A DNA stretch of 64,000 nucleotides from Rotaria socialis (GCA_905331475.1 CAJNYU010001248.1:46527-110526); one strand, 5' to 3'. Counted from the stretch's first letter, positions 51,269-64,000 are shown. Numbers and translations: made by a program. Notes: generated from the sequence alone by a model not told the origin.

Positions 51269-54015
51269 ATTTCGCAAAATACTGAGAAAATAATTCAAAT
51301 GTTATATTACAAAGAATAACAACAACAACATTGGTTATATTCATCTTTCCTTATCGTAGCGTTTCATGCAGAAATGAAAAAAGAAAAATACTCGTTGCTG
51401 ACATAACATTTCTATTGACATTAAGATATTGAGCAAGAACACTACTGTCATACGAGACTAACGGTTTCTCCGAGGTTTTCACTGTAGTTCATAAAAACAC
51501 AATTTTTTTTCTAATTAATAGATAGTATGAATGAAAATTATTCTAACGCGTACACTCTCAACCAAATGTTGTATTTCTTGTTTATTGCAAGCTATAGCTG
51601 TGAAACGTTTAACAAGCATTCATAGATCGGAGTGTGGGTGTGAACGTGTTCTAAACTCTATAAAATATGCACCACAATTGCTCTCTTTTGGGTTGTTCAC
51701 CTCATCTAACCAAAAAATCAGTAAAATGTGAATCGACCTTAGTTCATTCATTTTTTGCTCGTTACTTTCTATTTAGTATTCATCGTTTTAGTCCCCTGCA
51801 TTGTTTATATCCAGAATGACGCACATCGAAAGTATTCATGTAAATTCTCTCCATCGATTGCTTCTCATGTAATAAAAATCGCATGAAAATCGGCGGTTAA
51901 TCGCAGTTTTACCGATACGGTTACCGGCTCCCATTATCGCAGGAAGGATAAATACCGCGGTTTACCACAAAAAATGATTCGGTATTCGCAACATGGGTTA
52001 TCAATACAAATATTAGGTAATGCGTTATAGGTATTAAAAATGAAAAGAAGGCTTTGAAAGCTCATCTTCCATTTTATTTTATAACAATTTATATTTATTT
52101 AATGAATTTTATCATAAAGAATAACGATATTTATTTTGCTTTTAATTTCAACGATTCTAATGAAATATTAGCTTTAAATATTTTGTTTCCCATTGATACA
52201 TACACTATTAATAGTCGTATCAAGGATTTAATTATTCAACCTAACAGCACTTGATGGAAGAGGTCTCGTAAGCAAAATTCCAAAGTTTACTAACGGGGCG
52301 CAATTTGTCACTGTGAATGCTGTTATCTATGCAATATTATAATCATTAATAGTCCCAATTTTTATTGTCCTCTCTCCAAATTGAGCTGATAATTTACAAA
52401 ATATTACTTATAGCAAGCATCTTTCTCTTGTCGTTCATTAAATGACTAGAACCTATCATATATAAGTCGTTTATGATGCTGATACCATAAATTGACACTA
52501 ATGAAAAGGTCTATTACATTAACGTATTCTCCTTTATTTCATCCGACTTCGTATTATTTGATTGCTTAAAATTATGTTCCAAAAAAGGGGAAAATCATAC
52601 GCAGACACGCACATATATATTTACATACCACTAACGTCACTAAAATTACCAGTACCAACAGGTAAACGACAATCTACAGATCAGTATGGACGTGGTATAT
52701 GTCGTGATGTAATCTTTTCAGTTATTGTGTGCATCCATAATATTTATCTCCATCGCCAGCCTTTAGAAAAAATCACAAGAATTAATTGATATATATATAT
52801 GTTCATATTCGTGACCCACTCTGGATTTTCAGCTATGGGGTATTGAGACTTTCCTTACGGACCTTTAAGTCCATTTCAAAGCTGTCGTTAGGTGTTCAGG
52901 GGCTATAATTTTGCTGATATGTGCTCTCGTTTCTGATTTTCATGTTGTGTAAGCCTTTGGCTCTAGGAGGGAATGGACATAAATGGCACTAGTACTCACT
53001 CGGTTCCTTCAGTACCCGGCAACCGTTTGCCAGGCGATACTCTTCCGTCTACCATCCATTAGATTACCGAGAATTCCATTTACCCAACAGCTTAAAAATT
53101 TGGTAAAAACCTCACCTGTAATTTTACATTGGTAATTGCGATTGCCATTCGAAAGAGAATGCAGAAAATCAAGAAAGCAAGGAATTGCAAAATTATAAGA
53201 ACATGGCCTCTAGTAAATTTCATGGTTTATCGAGTGATAAAAAACTTTTTATCATGCGCCCGTCTTAGAAATATCAAGTCTAAGAAGTCAACTTTTTGGA
53301 AAAAAGTTCTTCTCCACTAACAGTCAATAAAGATCTTTAAGAGAATATAGCAAAACATATCTTCTTCTGAGACGAATTTGTATCGGTTCACATCTTTTGT
53401 TTTCAACCACCGATAGGATAGGACAGATGTTGCTTTTGCGCACTCCATAATATGGTCAGAAAGGAAAAATTAATGCTTACTATGCAGAAGCATTCCATTA
53501 CGCCAGCACACAATCTTTAGAGCGATCAGACCATCATACACGAATAGATAGATATTCAGTGGATCAGGCTATCAATTTGACATAATTCGGAGACTAGAAC
53601 TCTATTTATCAAGTAATTTTAGCAGTGGCTGCCCTGAAATCACTGGAAGAGAAGCGTTAAAAACTTTCCCCTCAAAGTATTAAACATATTCATGGATGGT
53701 CAGGATTTATGGAGAACCCTACCTCCCCATCCACTAATTGGTAATCTTGAGCACTCTTGTCGAAAAAACAGTTTTCTAAGAAGTATCAGTTCGCTCAGTG
53801 ACTCACGGATTCGCCACTGGTATGTACAAATTAAACATGTGAGTAAAAAAAGAAATTCTTAAGCTAAATTACAATGAACAAGCAAAAGCAAATTACTACC
53901 GGAAAATAGAATAGCAAACGAATCGCAGACATCTTTTCCAAGTGTTACATATTTTGAAATAAACCAGAGGAAGAAAACGTAGAATAATATGATTTGTGCA
54001 ATAATAAGTTAAATA
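51269..54015. other. Intergenic with repeat fragments
   Basis: No credible gene. GGAGTGTGGGTGTGAAC near 51630 is a telomere-like tract. About 51885-52005 is a partial copy of the AATCG-rich element family, ending in ACATGGGTTA as at 55334. Near 52860-53060 a more GC-balanced stretch may be an old transposon piece that I cannot name. Confidence 0.45.
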
Positions 54016-55334
54016 TTAGCCCGTGTCATCAAAATCGCGATTAATCGGGATCGTCGAGCTTCGCCAATATGACTTTCGCTAATTACTGGCGAGAGTTCAT
54101 GTGGTGCACTGGCGAGTGTCTACTTTACTTTCACCAATTGGCAGGAGTCCAGGACGTATATTGGCGAATGTCCATATGACTTTCACCAATGGCGAAAGAT
54201 CGATTGGCGAAAGTCATATTGGCGAACTTCGGGCTACTCACTAAACGATGTTATTGATTTATTTGGTAATGATCGAAACAATATTTTTGTTCCCATGTCT
54301 TCGAAATCGCTAAAATATTGCCAATTAACCGCGATTTATCGAAACGATAATCGCCGATTTTTTCAAATAGTTTTCGCGATTCCTGCGATAAATCGTGATT
54401 TTTCGATCGATTATTACGCATCATTCTCGCAATTTTGGGCATGATTTGAGTCATTTAAACTCAATTTTATAAGTACATTTTATAATTTTTATTGCTAATT
54501 CTAATTGAAACATTCTTTTTATTGTAAGACTAAAACATGTACATGATTCCATTCTAAATAATTATTACAAAAAATAAGAAAACTGATACAATACGTAAAC
54601 AATTAATACAAAAGCGGATTATAAAAAAATAGCGTTCATATATACGGATACGTATTCTGAATAAGTTGTTTTCACGATCATTGATTAAAAGGTCATGTCG
54701 GTATATGAAGCTTACATCTAAAGCACACCGAGGAAATCTAAATCTAAAAATAATAATAATTGTGACACCATGGTACAATATGTAAATATATAGAAGAAAG
54801 CGAATATTTTTTAGTTTGGCTTTGGTCAAAGATAGAAATTTTAATCTGAAACTAGATTCAAGAAAAAAATTTAATCTAGAACTTATTCGACGGAGAAATA
54901 TATCTAAAATAGATTATACGTGATGAAAACATATTACAAATTTGAAATAAATAAATGAATGTGAACTTGAATTAGATTTCATTGCGATTCGAAATTATCC
55001 AATCCCGTGCAAATCACTCTAGTGCCACACTGAATAAAAATATCCGATTCTCAGCTTTGAGTTTCAACGAATACATTGAAAAATCGGATGTATAACCACA
55101 TTTTATTCACGATTTGATAAATTGCAAACTTTTCGTAATTAATTGGTAATTTTAATTCTTCTTACCAAGATCGGTGATTAATCGCCGCTTTTTGAAAATA
55201 TCTGTTCTCTTACCATGAGCGTAATAAAATCCTATATAATCATTGATTTTTTTCACTATATATGATTAATTGAGATTTTACGCCGATCATTTTGAAAATC
55301 GGCAAAATCGCCACGATTTTCACGACATGGGTTA
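54016..55334. mobile_element. AATCG-rich inverted-repeat element (1.3 kb)
   Basis: The left end is TAGCCCGTGTCATCAAAATC; the right end, inverted, is TAACCCATGTCGTGAAAATC. The interior has many GCGATTAATCG-type words in both orientations and a nested palindrome (54060-54079 with its exact inverse at 54207-54226). No protein-coding potential. A partial copy ends near 52004. No clear target duplication was seen, so the superfamily is not assigned. Confidence 0.55.
54060..54226. repeat. Nested perfect 20-bp inverted repeat
   Basis: TTCGCCAATATGACTTTCGC at 54060-54079 is matched exactly on the other strand at 54207-54226. TTGGCGAA and ACTTTCACCAAT words recur between the arms. It looks like a separate short palindromic element or an internally amplified end inside the AATCG-rich element. 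Confidence 0.6.
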
Positions 55335-55483
55335 GTATAAAAGAAAGAGAGAAAATAATAAAATCTCGCTGTAGAAATTACCTTCACAACAAATTCACCT
55401 CTAGTAGTGTATTCTTCGCCGAATTTGATTTTAACAACATAAATTTCTCGATTATGTCGAACATAGAATAAATTAATTGTGAA

Positions 55484-55740
55484 GTGGGTGTGGGTGTGAA
55501 GCTGCGAGAAGACATCCTATTCCGTTATGTTGAGCATTATTGCTGAACAAGTTCCGCGCGCTGAACCAATTCCATCTAATTCCTGCAATTTCGCATATCA
55601 CTTCGAACACAATTCAGGAGTTCTGTTAATCATTATAAACGTAATTCCTGAATTGAGTTATCATCCTCTGTTTTCTCATTCTTTATATCTAGGTGTAAAA
55701 TAGTAGAGAACGAGCTAGCCATGTCCACACCCACACCCTT
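55484..55740. repeat. Interspersed element flanked by inverted telomere-like tracts
   Basis: Left end GTGGGTGTGGGTGTGAAG; then the family head ACATCCTATTCCG (55512) and CCAATTCCATCTAATTCC; right end TCCACACCCACACCCTT, the inverse of the left. This is the most complete copy of the family, about 257 bp, with no coding potential. Confidence 0.6.
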
Positions 55741-56688
55741 CGTTAATATATCTTAATTCCAAACTCTCAAAGAACTCCACGACATTTTCTTATTCAGAAC
55801 ATTCACAAAAGTAATGCATATATTTTTTGTCTTTCTTACCTTATTCTCAATTAAATACATTTTTAAATTTCGATTATTTATTTAAGAAAACATAAAAACG
55901 CTCGGAAAACATGTCAAAGTAGAAAAATAACAAAAAAAAAGAAATTTAATCAAAAGAGTATAAAATAAAAAAGAACTTATTTAATTATTGATTTATTTAC
56001 TTACATCCAGCATTTGTTTGGTTACGTATTGTTTTTATCTATCTGCTCTTCTATTTAAATTGCATCCACACAACTCACTGTAGGGGACGATCATATTCAT
56101 AAAAGATCCCAGACAGTCCATTAGAGCATATAGGAAATAATTTTAAATCTTATTTTATAGAGAAACACAAGAATAGTTCTGGAGCTGATTAATTATCTTC
56201 AGCATTAACAACACCACGCCCGATTTCGTCACTGAATCCACATTATATAAGCCTCTCCGTTCTTTTCAAAAATTCAGAATTCAGGAAATACGATCAGGCA
56301 AGACTGAAAGGAGTTTTTGCAACCAAGTAATTCGGCTTGTATACTCCACACATTTCGACATGCTACTTTTCATTGCTTACCTGATTGAGAATAAAAAGAC
56401 GATCTTACAACATTATGAGAATGAATTTGGAAGCCTTTCTACTACTGTATAATGCAGTGTGCTGCAGATTGAAGTAATGAAATACTTGAGAAAAAAATAA
56501 TATGATGTTTTTTTATTGAATCTTCTGAAATACAATATATATATATATATATCTATATAGACCATCAGTGAAGCATAGTGTGCGCAATCATTCTTTCACA
56601 CTAAAAAGAATTGTCGGCTCACGGAACACATACTTGGTTGTTAATAATCGCAGTTGCGAAGACAAATACAGAAAATTGATCTCAAACG
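55741..56688. other. Intergenic spacer
   Basis: AT-rich, with an (AT)n tract at about 56532-56552. It probably contains the promoter of the poly-Thr gene; no element was recognised. Confidence 0.45.
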
Positions 56689-58534
56689 ATGCTGCCCATT
56701 CAAAGTTTGCCACCAAAAGAAATCCGTGTCATTAAACTTTCTCGTCGTTCCAGTCGCTGCGAACAATCGGCGCAGCCCACTAGAAGCTCGTCACTAGAAC
56801 GAGTTCATATCATGAAAGTTCCTCATAGATCCCAGGATCGATCACGGAAGACGCAGCTGACTCAAAGTTCACTTCCAAACGATGTTCGTCCTATTAAACT
56901 TTCTCGTCATTCTGGCAATCAATCACAAGAATCTCACGTGAGATAATTGCGATTTTCCTCAAAAATGTGTCATTAACAGAAATTTTCTGTGCCACTTTTT
57001 CTAGGATTGTCATCTATTGGCAACTAGCACTACATCCATCACTGTGATGCATGAACCAGATTCTCCTATTGAAAATAAAAAGGTAACCAGTGGTTATTTA
57101 TATCGATACTTCCGGGCTCCGGAAATATTGAGTTTTCACTAGAGCCTATTGGGAAACTCACTGAACTCGATAGCAAAAGTCAGAAAAGGGCGTGGGTGTA
57201 GATAAATTGAATGAATACACTAATATCCACACTTCTACTGTTTCGATCGGCCCAGACTCAATTGAGAGGGATTATGTCAATCATAAATCTATGATTTCAA
57301 CTGTTTTGTGATAGAATATTCCCACGCTGAACTACTAACAGAATATAAGCGCAATGTGAAATCATCGCATTCACAACTACACATTACGCATCACTAGTTT
57401 TTCCAGGAGTATGAATAAGAATAGGCGCTAGTTTACATCTCGACAAACTAAAATTTGAGCGGCAATTGGTGAGTTATGAGTTTGGGAAAAGTTCAAGTAT
57501 GTTATAGAAAAATGTCAGAGGGGTACACCATCAATCTAACGATAAATGAAGTATCTCTCCAGTTCTCTATCAGCTATAAAAGAGTAGCTTTCCCATTATT
57601 TCGCTCAATAAACTCAGAATGGGAGCCGCCATCACGTCAAGAACTTATTTTTATGTCGCTTCATGTTTCTCGTGAATCCATCTAGTATTATATTTCATCA
57701 CTTTCACTAAGACAAAACTTTGCACAGTCATACATGAAATTCTGTTGAAAAATTGCTTCATTTTCGAATTGCCTGTATAAAAGTCATCAGTGTCTCAGTA
57801 TCACTGTAAAATATGTTCTCTTTTATCTTTTATCTTTACAAGAATCAACATTTTCGAGCCTCGGGGAAGATTGGGACGACATCGGTCAGTCCGGCTCCAT
57901 ATACGATGAATGTAACTAATGCATCAGCAAATCCAACGAATTTAAAAAATGTACATCAAGAAAAATCCAAGAAAAATAAATGGTAAGTGATATTTTTACA
58001 GAAGTTGTTTTTTAATCATTTAAGAATCATTCAACCGAGTATTTGTTTTTCTTTAGTCGTCGATATTTACGCTGGTATTTATTTCTCTTTTTATGTTGTT
58101 GCATGCTTGTTGGTATGGGAATTGCTGCATTGGTGGTCTTTCTTGTTACGATGACTGCAGCGAAAACAATAACGACAACAACCACAACTGTGACAACAGC
58201 AACAACAACAACAACAACAATCACAACTGTGACAACAGCAACAACAACAACAACAACAACCACTACTACTACTACATCAACAACTTCAACAACTTCAACA
58301 ACTTCAACAACAGCAACAACAACCACAACAACAACGGCAACAACAACAACAACAACCACTACTACCACTGATACTACTCCAACAACAACAACGACAACAA
58401 CGACAACAACTACTACTAATACTACTCCAACAACAACAATACCAACGACGACAACAGTTGCTACTCCAGCAACTACAACTACAGCCCCTCCAGCTCAATC
58501 CTGTTCATTTGCAATACAAACTTGGAGTGTATGA
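56689..58534 (+). CDS. Type II membrane protein with poly-Thr stalk, ectodomain missing
   Basis: Four exons: 56689-56937, 57005-57082, 57843-57982, 58057-58534; 314 residues as read. The N-terminal cytoplasmic part (about 1-158) is basic and Ser-rich, with two repeats of P..(I/V)R.IKLSR(R/H)S. A TM segment follows at about 161-188 (LFLFLCCCMLVGMGIAALVVF). Residues about 193-300 are nearly all Thr, with a few Ser, Pro and Ala. The frame then reads PPAQSCSFAIQTWS and stops. The layout matches the lectin gene at 45122-48556. The bases at the stop, GTATGAATGCG, nearly equal that gene's donor after its stalk (GTATGAATGAG), so translation may in fact be spliced at 58529 to a further ectodomain exon. 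None was found in the window, which from about 58.65 kb is tandem array. The gene is therefore either short, truncated, or interrupted by a very long intron. Confidence 0.6.
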
Positions 58535-58649
58535 ATGCGTAAGAAGTTCTTCATCGAAATGTGTCAAGTACTGAAATAGAATGCTTGTTGTGGCTAAATA
58601 TGTGCCATGCAATGTTTAACAATCTTAAGACGTCTAAAACTACAATTCA

Positions 58650-61600
58650 AAGTGTCAATATATTGGTACAGAACCATTCCTGTCACGGTAATTCCTCTGT
58701 CATCTCATCTTGAACCATTTTCTGAATTATAAAGCTTATCTTTGAAGTGAATCATATCTAAGAAAATGGTCATAATGAGAAATATCTATTCACCATGTTT
58801 TCTTTCGTTATATCACCAATTTCTAACTTTTCTTCTAAATGAACAGTATATTAGAATGGAACTCTTTTGAGAAGTACTCATTTTCCATATAATCATCACT
58901 CAGATTAGTAACCTCAAACTTTGCTTCGTAGTAAACACCATGGTGAAACATGATCCTTGTTACTGTCATTCATGTACGATACACTCATTTTAATTCTTCA
59001 GCGCCTACAACCCTTTCGCTTAAAATGAGAAATATACTTGAACATGACTATTGTATGAACATTTCATGTGTTACGCACTCTCCAGTCAAGTTGTGAACTT
59101 CTAACTTACCTTCGCAAATCGCAATATCGTTGAATATGGTCCTGCTCAAAAGCATTCATTCACGCTACTATCTTCGACCCAGACAAAACCTCCATCTTTT
59201 ATTTGAGATCAGTAACGTAATCGAACTGAACCCTCCTGATAAGCATTCATTTGCTGAGTAATCTTCGATCAAACCAACGCCTTCAAACTTTCCTTTGAAG
59301 TAAGCAATAAGCTAGAATTTAATCCTTCTGATGAAAATTCATTTATAATTTCATCTTCGATGTAATCATCACATTCAAACTTTGTTTTTAAGCGAGTTCG
59401 ATAATCGAATTGGACTCTACTGTGGAGCATTCATTCGTCATTTAGCCTTCGATCAAACTGAGGTCTTCGAATTTTCGCTTCAACCAAGCATTATAATCAC
59501 ACTAAACCCTACTAAGATGCATTCACTTGCCATTTCAAATTCGATCAAACAACAACAACTTCAAATTGTTTTTTGAAGTGGGCAACATACTAGCACTCGA
59601 CTTTGGTGAGAAGAATTCATTCCTTATTTCATATTCAATCAACTCAAGACCTACACAATTTTCCTTTGATGTGAGCAATTTACTAGCATTGGATCCTTAT
59701 AAAGAGCATACATTCATTATGTTATCTTCGATGACGTTGCTAACGTGAAACTTTCCTTTGGAATGAGCAATATAGTCAGACATAAACTTTGTAAGAGCTA
59801 TTCATTTGCCATCGGGTCTTCGATCACGTCATTAATATCAATTTTGGTTTAAGATGAGAAGTATACTTAAATAGAATCCTGGTCAGATATTTCCATTTAC
59901 CGGGTGATGTAGAATCAAGTCAACTGCTTTAAGCATTACTTCAAAGCGAGACGTATATTAAAATGAAACCCTAGTCAAATATATTCATTTGGCATCTGAT
60001 CGGTGATCACGTCATTAATATCAAAGTTTGCTTTGAAGCAAGAATTATATTTGAATAGAATCCTGGTCCAGTTTATGCATTTACCTGGTGATGCATAATC
60101 ATGTCAACTACTTCTAACTTTACTTCAAAGTGATAAGTATACTTGAACAGAATTTTCATCAGATGTATTCCTTTGCTGGATGCTGTAGTGTCACTTCACG
60201 TGTTTCAAACTTTGCTTCAAAGAAATAGTTGTACTTGAATAGAACTTTGCTAAAATATATCAATGTACTATGTGATCACTGAGCATCTTACAAACTACAC
60301 ATATTGCTTACCGCGAAACAATATACTCGAAAAGACACTTTATAAGGGCTATTCATTTGACATGCTAGCTTTGACCACTTCACCAACTTCAAACTATGCC
60401 CGGAACCAAGAGATCTATGCGAACAAGGATTTTGTAAAAAGCATTCATTTGCTAGCTGATTTAGGATCGCGTATCGCGCTTTAAATATTGATCCCGTGTG
60501 AGAAAAATGCCTGAGCAAGAGCTTTGTATTAGCTATTCATTCTTCATATAATATTTCACTAGGATACTAAAGTTAAGATTTACTTTGAAATGATCAGTAA
60601 GCTTGAACAGGGCTCTGGTTAAAAGAATTCATTTTTACTGTGATGTAAGATCACTCCATCATTTGCAGCTTCACTTTGCTGTGCTTCATATGCTCGAATC
60701 AGACCTTAATTATCAGCATTCATTTATCATATTGTCTTTCATTGTGTTGTCTACTCTAAAATTTGCTTCCAAATGAGAAATATCTGTGAATAGAACATTT
60801 CTGAGAAGTATTGACTGGCAACATGATCATCGATTACGTTACCAATTGAAAGCTCTGTGTGAAAGTTAGCAATATATAGGAACAAGTCTCTGCCTTGAAA
60901 TAGTCATGTACTATATGCTCGACGATCACGTTATCAACTGAAATAGTCTCTGTGGAAGTGAGTAATATAGTCAAACAGAGAATACTGACAACTGTTCATT
61001 CGTCATTTGATCTTCGATGACACAATTATGTTCCCCTTTTCGCGTAAAAGTAACCGCATTTCTGAACAAAATTTTTGTCAAGCACATTCATTGAGCATGA
61101 AATTTTCCATTTTCGAATCAACTGCACACTTGACTTGGCATTGATGACGATAGTCTGACAAGATGCTACTAAGTGGTATTTCTTTAACATGTGACGTTTC
61201 ATCATAAGAATACTTTGGAAGTTTTCTTTGAAGTTACTGGTATACTAGAAGGGGTCGCTTCTGAGAACTTATCATATACGATGTAATTTTTGCTCCAGTA
61301 GCAAGTTCATTCTTTGTGTCGAAATGAGCTATTTTGTCGGAAAAGCCTGTTCTGGATAGACTTCATATGCCATGGCATCTTGAACCGCGTGAACAACTTC
61401 AAAGATTAATTTGGAGTGAAACCTATATTTGGATAAGGATTTTGTAATAGTTGTTCGTTTGTCGTGTGAACTTCAATTATGATACCAGTTGGAAACTCCG
61501 CTTTGAAGCGAAACAAAATACGTTAATAGGAACTTAATAAAATACATTTACCATGCAGTCTTTAATTATTTCATGAAATTCAATTATCAATTCAAACTGA

Positions 61601-64000
61601 ATAGCTAAAACGAACAGCGATCTCTGATTAGTTATTTTGCATGTAATGTTTCCTCACACTATCGATTGAAAACATTGCAGACGGATTGAATAGCAGACTC
61701 GAATCGGATCCTATTGTAGTTCAGTCATTCGTAAGTTGATCAAATATTACATCAATAAGTTCAATGTGTGCCTGTCAATGAGCAGTATACTCGAAGTAGA
61801 CCCTGGTTATGGTATTTATCGGCCATACAATGTTCGATCACTTGGCTCAGTGAAAACATTTGTTTTGAAAATTATCAACATACTAGAACAGAATCTTTCT
61901 AGGAAGTATTCATTTGACAAATGGTATTTCCTAGCATTACCAGCTAAAACTAACTTCTTCGAAGGAAGGGACATTCTCACACAGGATTCTACTAATCGGT
62001 ATTCATTTATCAGACACCTCTTGTTTGTCCTAGCGACTGTAAATCTTTGCTTTGAAGTGACCCATACATTCAGACAAGATGCTCTTAATTGGTATTTATT
62101 TGTCTGTTGATCTTTTCTGACATTAACAACGGCACAATTTTACATTGAAGTGATCCATAAACTTGGACAGAACTGTTGTATAACTAATTCATTTGCCACG
62201 TGATCTTCAATTTAATAATGTAACCCAAAACTATACTATTTCAGTGATCTGTGTACATGACGAGAACCATTCTTTAAAATATTCATTTACTACGCTGTGT
62301 TGGATCCCATAAACGTTTTTAAACATTCTGCTCGAAGTAAACAATTTTCTGGAATAGATTTTTCATACGAGATATTAATTTTTTATGCGATCTTTGCTCA
62401 TTTCAACGGTTCCGATGCATTTCTTTTCAGTGAACAATACGTATGAAGGGAAACTTAGTGAAGATGATTCATGGACTATGTAATGGCGTGTCACGTCAGT
62501 AGCTACAACGTCTTTCTTTGAGGTGTGCAATATACTTCAATACAACTATGGTACTAGTACAATTCTTCTGCCAAGAAATTTTTGTTAACTTTGCCAACTG
62601 CGCAGTTTACTTCGAAACGAACAGTATACTAGAACAGAATCATACTAGAACGTAATAATTTGCCATGCCATACTCAGTCCTATTACTAGCTAGAAACATA
62701 ACTGTAAAGCAAGAAATTTATTTGAACCTGGTCTTTATTTGGATGTTTTATTTATCGCCTAATCTTTGATCCCGACACCGACGGCAAGCCTTGCTTGAAA
62801 CAGAGCAATATATTAGAATATAATACTACTAGAGTATAGTAATTTACTATGTCATGTTCAGTCATGCTACTAGCTAGAAACGTAACTGTAAAGTGTGAAA
62901 TTTATTCGAAGCGACTTTTGATTTAGATATTGCATTTACTATCTGATCTTCGATGCCAACATCGGCGGCAAACGTCACGCAAAATTGAGCAGTGTTCTCG
63001 GATAGGATCCTACTCTAAAGAATTCATTTGCAGTATGATCATCACTCACGTTATCAGCTAGAAGTTTTGCTGTGAAACGAGTCATTTACTTGTACAGAAC
63101 CGTTCTAAAACATATCCATTCTTCATATAATATACACTCATGCCAACAACGGTGCAACTTTATTTCCCAGGGAGCAACATACCAGAAGAAATTTCTTATT
63201 CAATTGATTCTTTTACCACATGATCCTAGATTGCAACACAGACACAAATGCATTGCTACAAAGTAAATATTATGATGGAACAAAACTGTTGTTGTGCTCA
63301 TTTGTTTTTGATAGAATATTTGCTCACGTTACTAAATGTAAACTGATACTTCAAAGTGAGTAATAAACTTAAACAAACGCCTGCTTGAAAGTTCTCATGT
63401 GTCATACGATTTTGTATCCTCTCAATAATCCCATAGTTTTGCTTTGACGGAAGTAATATGGATGAAATACACTATAGTGAAAATGATTCATATTTCATTT
63501 AATCATCTTTAGTGTTACTTATTTTAAAGCTTTGCTTCCAAGTCAACAATTAATTAAATCAGTCTCTGTTCAGAAATATTCACCTGTCATGCCATCTTCA
63601 TTTATGCCAACAATTCTATAGTTTTGCTTCCAAGGAAACAACATATGTGAAACGAACCATAGTGAGAATGGTTCATATACCATTTAATCTTCGCTCAGAT
63701 CACCAACTGCATGGATTTGTATTGAGGTGAGCATTCTACTCAAACACCACTGTTGTCCTAACCATTCAATTTGAACCCTGATCTGCTATCACATTACGAG
63801 TGCAGACATTTCTTTGGCAATAAGCAACATAATGGAATGTGCTCTTACTAGGGACTATTCATTTGCAGCATTTCTTGCGCACTTCCTCTTCTTCGAAGTT
63901 TGGGTTCAAAGTAACCAGTATACTAAAAGAGGACCATATTCAGTCCTATTACTAGCTAGAAACATAACTGTAAAGCAAGAAATTTATTTGAACCTGGTCT
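58650..64000. repeat. Diverged tandem array, about 92-bp unit, with internal hairpin
   Basis: The motif ATTCATTTGCCAT and variants recurs at about 58876, 58968, 59057, 59153, 59245, 59337, 59429, 59520, 59616, 59707, 59798, 59889, 59983, 60076, 60168, 60259, 60350, 60443, 60534 and onward to the window end: spacing 89-96, typically 91-92. Each unit has in order ATTCATTTG, a GATCTTCGATCACG block, CTTCAAACTTTGCTTTGAAG, and AGCAATATACTTGAATAG with a CCTGG(T) block. The middle block is a short inverted repeat: CTTCAAA/TTTGAAG is perfect at 59281-59300. 92 is not a multiple of three and stops occur on both strands, so it is not a protein repeat. About 58 units fit in the window. Copies are strongly diverged, so the array is old, but the 60 bases at 62675-62734 recur exactly at 63941-64000. 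Confidence 0.85.

Noticed and set aside
58027-58368. Minus-strand poly-Val and plus-strand poly-Asn frames
   Set aside because: Shadows of the poly-Thr exon at 58057-58534.
61736-62110. 124-codon open frame in the tandem array
   Set aside because: The 92-bp period shifts frame in each unit and the frame has no domain; chance opening.
58650-64000. CRISPR array
   Set aside because: Units diverge along their whole length, with no short constant repeat and unique spacers, and the DNA is eukaryotic.

Overview
The window looks like nuclear DNA of a small ciliated invertebrate, most probably a bdelloid rotifer (inference). It is AT-rich. Its genes are split by short GT-AG introns, mostly 50-270 bp, with acceptors such as tttaag, ttttag and ttctag. 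It carries metazoan genes (14-3-3, LRRC51, a CCDC66-like protein, a Toll-like LRR ectodomain, peptide-hormone precursors). Several interstitial tracts match TGTGGG, which I recall as the bdelloid telomere unit. No rRNA or confident tRNA gene was found.

Left part (about 1-33 kb) is the gene-bearing part. In order: a CXXC+PHD zinc-finger gene (2842-5005, +); a small YYPQQS-repeat protein (5932-6404, -); a candidate FW-peptide precursor (9116-9412, +); a small membrane protein (9815-10144, -); a decayed hAT-like transposon (11723-14436); a five-copy amidated-peptide precursor (16220-16561, +); a proline/charged-repeat protein (17071-18230, +); 14-3-3 epsilon-like (18830-19848, +); a long empty stretch; a Toll-like LRR receptor without TIR (24797-27414, +); LRRC51 (28023-28761, -); and, divergent from it, a 13-exon CCDC66-like gene (29021-32300, +).

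Right part (about 32.4-64 kb) is gene-poor and repeat-rich. It holds a fragment resembling the fungal CipC/DUF3759 family, inverted-repeat elements, a LINE endonuclease remnant, two short hAT-type elements, palindromic AATCG-rich elements, and a family of interspersed sequences whose ends carry TGTGGG-like tracts. Between these lie an EF-hand gene (38903-39373, -), a six-TM protein with three YrhK-like units (42455-43252, +), a type II membrane lectin with a poly-threonine stalk (45122-48556, -), a DRAM/Frag1-type membrane protein (50546-51268, -) and a second poly-threonine-stalk protein (56689-58534, +). From about 58.65 kb to the window end the DNA is a diverged tandem array with a period of about 92 bp; many units contain a short inverted repeat.

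The partition of conserved core genes on the left from transposons, telomere-like tracts, lectin and possible foreign fragments on the right resembles the accessory/subtelomeric organisation known in bdelloids. The strongest candidates for something undescribed are the 92-bp array, the pair of poly-threonine type II surface proteins (one apparently interrupted at the array), and the two peptide precursors. Exon structures were assembled by hand from splice consensus and reading phase; no transcript evidence was available.
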